NCBI RefSeq assembly: GCF_003865365.1
Contig: NZ_RQVR01000014.1
Location: 30,955-94,954 of the forward strand
Direction of reading: 5' to 3'
DNA length: 64,000 bases
DNA from: Flavobacterium macacae
GTDB taxonomy: Bacteria > Bacteroidota > Bacteroidia > Flavobacteriales > Flavobacteriaceae
Shown: positions 59,645 to 64,000 of the stretch, one piece after another
Position numbering within the stretch: the first letter of the stretch is position 1
Layout: each line of letters opens with the position of its first letter
The notes under the pieces: generated by a model
Told to the model about the DNA's origin: nothing
Databases searched by the model: none
What the model saw: only the letters and a program-made list of their open reading frames with translations
Made by a program: the position numbers and the translations under genes

Positions 59645-62437
59645 ATGAAAAAACTTGTAATTAGTATGCTATTTGTTATGCAAGTCGTTTTTGCTTTTGC
59701 TCAGCAAAACCCTTTGGTTAAAGGGAAAGTTGTTGATGCAAAGACACAAAAACCATTGCAGAATGTTGTCGCAACACTACAGAACACAACCCTGACGATT
59801 TTAACAAATTCAGATGGAATTTTTGTTTTTCCGAGCGTTCCAACAGGAACTCATTTATTGGAAATTTCTAGCACTGGCTTTACACGCCAAATCTTATCTA
59901 TTGATGTTGAAGATCAGCCTTTAGACATTGGTATTGTTGTTTTAGAAGAAGATATTAAAGCGGAACAACAATTAAGTTTGATTACCATTACCGAAAATGA
60001 TCTTGGTGACGACAACAGTGGTTCTGAAAGTACTGCTGGACTTTTACAAGCTTCAAGAGATGCTTTTCAACAAGCAGCTGCTTTTAACTGGGGTCAATCT
60101 CGTTTTAGAATTAGAGGTTTGGACAATGAGTATGGAGCTACTATGATAAATGGAGTTACCATGAACAAAATTTATGATGGAAGACCACAATGGAGCAACT
60201 GGGGTGGATTAAACGATGCTACAAGAAATCAAGAGTTTACAATGGGCTCAGGTCCCTCTGATTATACTTTTGGAAGTATCTTAGGAACTCAAGAAATTAA
60301 TACAAGAGCTTCATTTTACAGACCAGGATCAAGAGTATCTTTTTCTGGAACTAATACAAACTATAGCTGGAGAATGATGGCAACTCATGCTTCTGGAATG
60401 AACGAAGACGGTTGGGCTTATGTTATTTCTGCAGGAAGAAGATGGGCCGATGAAGGTTACTTTGAAGGAACTGATTACAGCGCAAACTCTTTCTTTGCTA
60501 GTGTTGAGAAAAAATTCAACGACAATCACAGTTTGAACTTTACATCGATTTTTGCACAAAACAGCAGAGGAAAAAACTCGCCAAATACACAAGAAGTTAC
60601 TGACTTAGTGGGTGAAGAATACAACTCTTACTGGGGATGGCAAAACGGAAAGAAAAGAAACTCTAGAGATAAAGATGTTGAAGAGCCAATTTTAATGTTA
60701 AGCCACTATTGGAAAATAAACGATAAAAACAGTTTAAACACTAACGTTGCTTACCAATTTGGTAGCATTGGGAACAGCCGTTTAGATTTTAATGGTGCTG
60801 CAAATCCAGATCCTACTTATTATAGAAACTTACCAAGTTATTTTTCTACAAATGGAGCAACTGCTGAAGTGATTGACGGTCAAAGAAATTTCTTTTTATC
60901 AAATAGACAAATCAATTGGGATGCAATCTATTATGGAAATACGGAAGCGGTAACAAATTCAGATAATATTGAAATTGGAAGAAGATCAAAAGAAAGTGGT
61001 ACGATATTGTATGAAGACAGAACAGATGACAAACAATGGACTGTTAGCTCAATCTTAAACTCTCAACTATCTGACAACATCATCCTTAACGCTGGTGGAA
61101 CTTACAGAAAATTAAGATCGCAAAACTTTCAAAATGTATTAGACCTTTTAGGCGGTTCATTTTATTCTGACCTTGACCCTTTCTTAGTGGGAGAAAGACA
61201 ACAATCAGATTTAGACAATCCAAATAGAAAAGTGGGTGTTGGTGATAAATTTGGATATAATTATATTCTTAATGCTGACATTGTTGATGCCTTTACACAG
61301 TTCAAATTTAGCTATACTAAGTTTGACTTTTACATGGCTCAAAACTATACTCGCACGCAATACCAAAGAGAAGGACTTTACAGAAATGGTAATTATGAAA
61401 ATAATTCTAAAGGTAAAAGTGAAAAAGTTAGCTTCGAAAACTTTGGTTTCAAAGGTGGTTTGACTTACAAATTGACGGGGCGTCACTTATTTGATGTGAA
61501 TGCTGCTTACATGACAAAAGCACCAACAATGAGAAATACTTTCCCTAATGCAAGAATGAACAATAATATTGTTACTGATTTGCAAAGTGAAAAAATCATG
61601 AGTGTGGATGCGAGTTATATCATCAGAGCTCCAAAATTGAAAGCAAGAATCACTGGATACTATTCTACTGTTAAAGATGCAACAGATATCGGATTTTATT
61701 TTGCAGAAGGTCTAGGTGTAATTACACCTGAAGGAACAGCTATTTCATCTAATGGAAATGCATTCGTTGCTGAAATTGTTACTGGAATGAACAGAAAAAA
61801 TATGGGTGGAGAACTTGGTCTTGAATACCAATTGACACAAACTATTAAACTTACTGGAACAGCAGCTTATGGTCAATATACATTTGACAACAATCCAAAT
61901 GTAAAATTAAGCGTAGACAACATCAGACAAATTATTAATTTTGGTGGTTCTACAATGAAAGATTACAAACAACCAGGAATGCCACAACAGGCTTATGGTT
62001 TAGGTATTGAATACAGAGATCCTAAATTCTGGTGGATTGGAGCAAATGCTAACTACTTAGCAGACAATTATTCAGACATTTCTCCGTTATTGAGAACAAA
62101 TAATTTCTTCATAAACCCAGACACCAATGCGCCATTCGTTGAAGCTACAGAAGAAGGTGCAAGAGCCTTATTAAAACAAGAAAAATTTGATCCAACAACT
62201 TTGGTTAACTTAGTAGGTGGAAAATCATGGAGAATCGATGGCAAAACAGTTGGTTTCTTTGCAAGTGTAAATAATGTTTTTGATGTCACTTATAAAACAG
62301 GTGGATTTGAACAAGCTCGTAATGCAAATTACAGAGAATTGCAAGAAGACTATGTTGGAGGAACACGTTCATTTGGTCCTAAATATTTTTATGGATACGG
62401 AAGAACTTATTTTATTAATCTTTACCTAAATTTCTAA
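59645..62437 (+). CDS. TonB-dependent receptor with carboxypeptidase-like regulatory domain
   Basis: A 930-residue outer-membrane receptor. Signal peptide (VVFAFAQ), then a CarboxypepD_reg-like beta domain (about residues 26-110, VKGKVVDAKTQKPLQNVVATL), a plug domain (about 140-240, FRIRGLDNEYGATMINGVTMNK) and a barrel ending in YFINLYLNF. No SusD partner follows; instead a DUF5689 lipoprotein starts 18 nt later. The ligand is unknown. The divergent exported EEP enzyme suggests nucleic acid or phosphate-ester use, which is inference. Confidence 0.9.
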   Translation: MKKLVISMLFVMQVVFAFAQQNPLVKGKVVDAKTQKPLQNVVATLQNTTLTILTNSDGIFVFPSVPTGTHLLEISSTGFTRQILSIDVEDQPLDIGIVVLEEDIKAEQQLSLITITENDLGDDNSGSESTAGLLQASRDAFQQAAAFNWGQSRFRIRGLDNEYGATMINGVTMNKIYDGRPQWSNWGGLNDATRNQEFTMGSGPSDYTFGSILGTQEINTRASFYRPGSRVSFSGTNTNYSWRMMATHASGMNEDGWAYVISAGRRWADEGYFEGTDYSANSFFASVEKKFNDNHSLNFTSIFAQNSRGKNSPNTQEVTDLVGEEYNSYWGWQNGKKRNSRDKDVEEPILMLSHYWKINDKNSLNTNVAYQFGSIGNSRLDFNGAANPDPTYYRNLPSYFSTNGATAEVIDGQRNFFLSNRQINWDAIYYGNTEAVTNSDNIEIGRRSKESGTILYEDRTDDKQWTVSSILNSQLSDNIILNAGGTYRKLRSQNFQNVLDLLGGSFYSDLDPFLVGERQQSDLDNPNRKVGVGDKFGYNYILNADIVDAFTQFKFSYTKFDFYMAQNYTRTQYQREGLYRNGNYENNSKGKSEKVSFENFGFKGGLTYKLTGRHLFDVNAAYMTKAPTMRNTFPNARMNNNIVTDLQSEKIMSVDASYIIRAPKLKARITGYYSTVKDATDIGFYFAEGLGVITPEGTAISSNGNAFVAEIVTGMNRKNMGGELGLEYQLTQTIKLTGTAAYGQYTFDNNPNVKLSVDNIRQIINFGGSTMKDYKQPGMPQQAYGLGIEYRDPKFWWIGANANYLADNYSDISPLLRTNNFFINPDTNAPFVEATEEGARALLKQEKFDPTTLVNLVGGKSWRIDGKTVGFFASVNNVFDVTYKTGGFEQARNANYRELQEDYVGGTRSFGPKYFYGYGRTYFINLYLNF

Positions 62438-62455
62438 ATAAAAAAAAAGCAAAAT

Positions 62456-63865
62456 ATGAAAACTAATTTTTTAAAATCTATTTTAGGTATGGCTCTTGGA
62501 GCGGTACTTTTTACTGGGTGCGTTAACGATGACGATTACGCTATCCCAAACTTAGAGTGTAATGATCCAAACCTTGTGGTAACAAAACAAGTTCAAGACA
62601 TTTACAACCAAGCAACAACATCTCCAGTACTTTATACTGCAGACGACATCATTGAAGCAAGAGTGGTATCAAGTGATAAAGGAGGAACTTTCTTTAAAGT
62701 TATGTACCTTAATTCTCTTGATGGAACAAGAGGCTTCAGTTTAGCAATAAACAGACAAGACCTTTACAACGAATACAACGTTGGTAGAAAAGTATACATC
62801 AAATTGAAAGGTCTTTATACTCAAATCAGAAACAACACCCTTCAAATTGGTGCATTGTACAATAATAACGTGGGTCAAATTGCTGAGAATGCTTACAAAT
62901 TAAGCTTGCTTAATTCTTGTAATACTGTTGACGAAGAAACTTTGGTTAATCCACTTACTCTTTCTCAAATTTCTGACGCAAACATTGGAAAATTGATTGA
63001 ATTACAAAACGTTCAATTTAGTGATGCTGCTTTAGGTCAAACTTATTACAATGCTGCTAATGTTCTTGGTTCTGAAACAAACCACTTAATCACTGACGCA
63101 ACTGGTGCAACTTTAATCTTTAGAACAGGTTCGTTTGCAGAATATGCAGGTATTCCGGTTTCAAGCAAAAGCGGAAAAATCAGAGGTATCTTGACAAAAT
63201 TCGGTTCAGATTACCAATTCATCGCAAGATATACAACTGACATTAGATTAACTGAAGACAGAATTGGTGGTGAGCCAGAGCAACCAGAAGAGCCAGGAAC
63301 TCCTGGAACAACTCCTCCTGAATTGCCAGGAACTTTATTGTTCACAGGTGGTAACTTTAATAATTATGCTGATTTTCTTACCTCAGTAAATGCAGCTTTC
63401 GGGATCAAACCTTACGCAACTGAAAGTGCAGGTAACGGTCTTGGTGGAACAACAGCTTTACGTATTAATGGTACGCCAACTGCTAATGATTATGTATTTA
63501 CCGTAAAAGCGCCAGCAGGTCTTCCAACAAACGCAACAAAAATTACGTTCTGGATTAAAGGTACTTCAACAGGAAAAGCATTATCATTTAATGTGAATCG
63601 TTCAACATCAGGATATGATGTGTACAACCTTTCTAGTTTAGGATCAAGTGCAGTAACATTACAAAAAAGCACAGAAATCAATCCTTCTGGTAACGGAACA
63701 AATCAATATACAGGATCAATCAACACAAATAATACTTGGGTTAAAGTAACTTTAGATATTACGGGTGTTCCATACACTACCACTGCAGGAAATGACATCT
63801 TCTCATTAAAAACTGGAAATGGTGGAGTTTATGACTTATACTTTGACAACTTTATTATTGAATAA
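62456..63865 (+). CDS. DUF5689 lipoprotein
   Basis: A 469-residue surface or periplasmic lipoprotein (signal ending AVLFTGC, Cys22). Residues about 35-275 match DUF5689 (TADDIIEARVVSSDKGGTFFKVMYL, GRKVYIKLKGLYTQ). A Pro/Glu-rich linker (about 278-293) joins a C-terminal beta sandwich (FTGGNFNNYADFLTSVN ... VYDLYFDNFIIE) resembling carbohydrate-binding-type modules. It is likely the partner of the TonB receptor in place of SusD. Followed by a strong terminator. Ligand unknown. Confidence 0.85.
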   Translation: MKTNFLKSILGMALGAVLFTGCVNDDDYAIPNLECNDPNLVVTKQVQDIYNQATTSPVLYTADDIIEARVVSSDKGGTFFKVMYLNSLDGTRGFSLAINRQDLYNEYNVGRKVYIKLKGLYTQIRNNTLQIGALYNNNVGQIAENAYKLSLLNSCNTVDEETLVNPLTLSQISDANIGKLIELQNVQFSDAALGQTYYNAANVLGSETNHLITDATGATLIFRTGSFAEYAGIPVSSKSGKIRGILTKFGSDYQFIARYTTDIRLTEDRIGGEPEQPEEPGTPGTTPPELPGTLLFTGGNFNNYADFLTSVNAAFGIKPYATESAGNGLGGTTALRINGTPTANDYVFTVKAPAGLPTNATKITFWIKGTSTGKALSFNVNRSTSGYDVYNLSSLGSSAVTLQKSTEINPSGNGTNQYTGSINTNNTWVKVTLDITGVPYTTTAGNDIFSLKTGNGGVYDLYFDNFIIE

Positions 63866-63885
63866 TTATCTTTAATAGCTTATTT

Positions 63886-63920
63886 AAAAAGCCGCTTGGA
63901 ACAACCAAGCGGCTTTTTTT
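63886..63920 (+). terminator. Terminator after the DUF5689 gene
   Basis: AAGCCGCTTGG / CCAAGCGGCTT 11-bp GC-rich stem with a 5-nt loop and a run of eight T. Confidence 0.92.
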
Positions 63921-63944
63921 TGCCAATTATCTATCTAATTGCAA

Positions 63945-64000
63945 ATTCCAGTGATATTGACCACCCGATTCCAGTTTAAAGTGAGCACCTAATTCCAGTT
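63945..64000. mobile_element. Terminal direct repeats resembling an IS21-family end (cut by window edge)
   Basis: Two and a third copies of a 23-24-nt unit: ATTCCAGTGATATTGACCAC... (63945-63967), ATTCCAGTTTAAAGTGAGCA... (63968-63991) and ATTCCAGTT (63992-64000). Repeated TTCCAGT(N5-6)TGACCACC units are how I remember the ends of IS21-type elements in Bacteroidetes. The istA/istB genes would lie beyond the edge. Confidence 0.45.

Overview
The window looks like chromosome from a Flavobacterium or close relative. The DNA is AT-rich. Gene starts mostly lack strong Shine-Dalgarno sequences. Many intergenic regions carry the Bacteroidetes sigma-A -7 element TAnnTTTG, sometimes with an upstream TTG. 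The gene content also fits: a type IX secretion protein (PorZ) beside recO, a full Bat (aerotolerance) operon, a TonB-dependent receptor with a DUF5689 lipoprotein, and a degenerate DksA-like protein. I found no rRNA, tRNA, CRISPR array or complete mobile element. The only mobile-element trace is a set of about 24-nt direct repeats cut off by the right edge, which resemble an IS21-family terminus.

Layout: 1-5 kb (minus) holds an M23 peptidase fragment, tryptophan 2,3-dioxygenase, a DUF3108 protein, and the tyrosine-catabolic pair hppD-hmgA. 5-11 kb (minus) holds an APC permease, a patatin-barrel protein and uvrC. 11-17 kb holds an AstE-like deacylase and formyl-THF cyclo-ligase (plus), then lspA, a DksA-like gene and ileS (minus). 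17-21 kb is a mixed set: a lone receiver domain, two GNATs, a DinB protein and small lipoproteins. 20.7-34.4 kb holds metB, a THC0290_0291-like protein, gdhA, porZ-recO, an ArsC-like protein, yicC-gmk-nadD, and a Crp/Fnr regulator followed by an exported DJ-1/PfpI protein and a YqhD-like alcohol dehydrogenase. 34.9-39.8 kb holds gpsA-terC, pheS and a CvpA protein. 39.9-48.8 kb is the Bat operon, moxR to batE. 49-53 kb holds two oxidoreductases, an AlbA_2/Schlafen-domain protein, a metallophosphatase and a small outer-membrane-like protein. 53.6-58.4 kb holds egtB-egtD (ergothioneine), an ALDH7-type dehydrogenase and 3-hydroxyanthranilate dioxygenase. 58.4-63.9 kb holds an exported endonuclease/phosphatase-fold enzyme divergent from a TonB receptor and DUF5689 lipoprotein.

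Most of the window is ordinary chromosomal backbone. The signals most worth following are non-coding: (i) a promoter-to-terminator unit with no ORF upstream of the DUF3108-kynA genes; (ii) a recurring class of intergenic inverted repeats built from 7-8-nt units, each site with its own unit; (iii) a nested perfect palindrome against the start of the AlbA_2 gene; (iv) a GTGA-N6-TCAC site between a Crp/Fnr gene whose recognition helix reads RETLSR and the aldehyde-detoxification-like pair it precedes; (v) two divergent copies of a long hairpin element that I recall as common in Flavobacterium. Protein-level points are a DksA-like protein lacking the zinc cysteines and a minimal EgtB-EgtD pair. 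All functional statements are read from sequence and family knowledge; no search was run.
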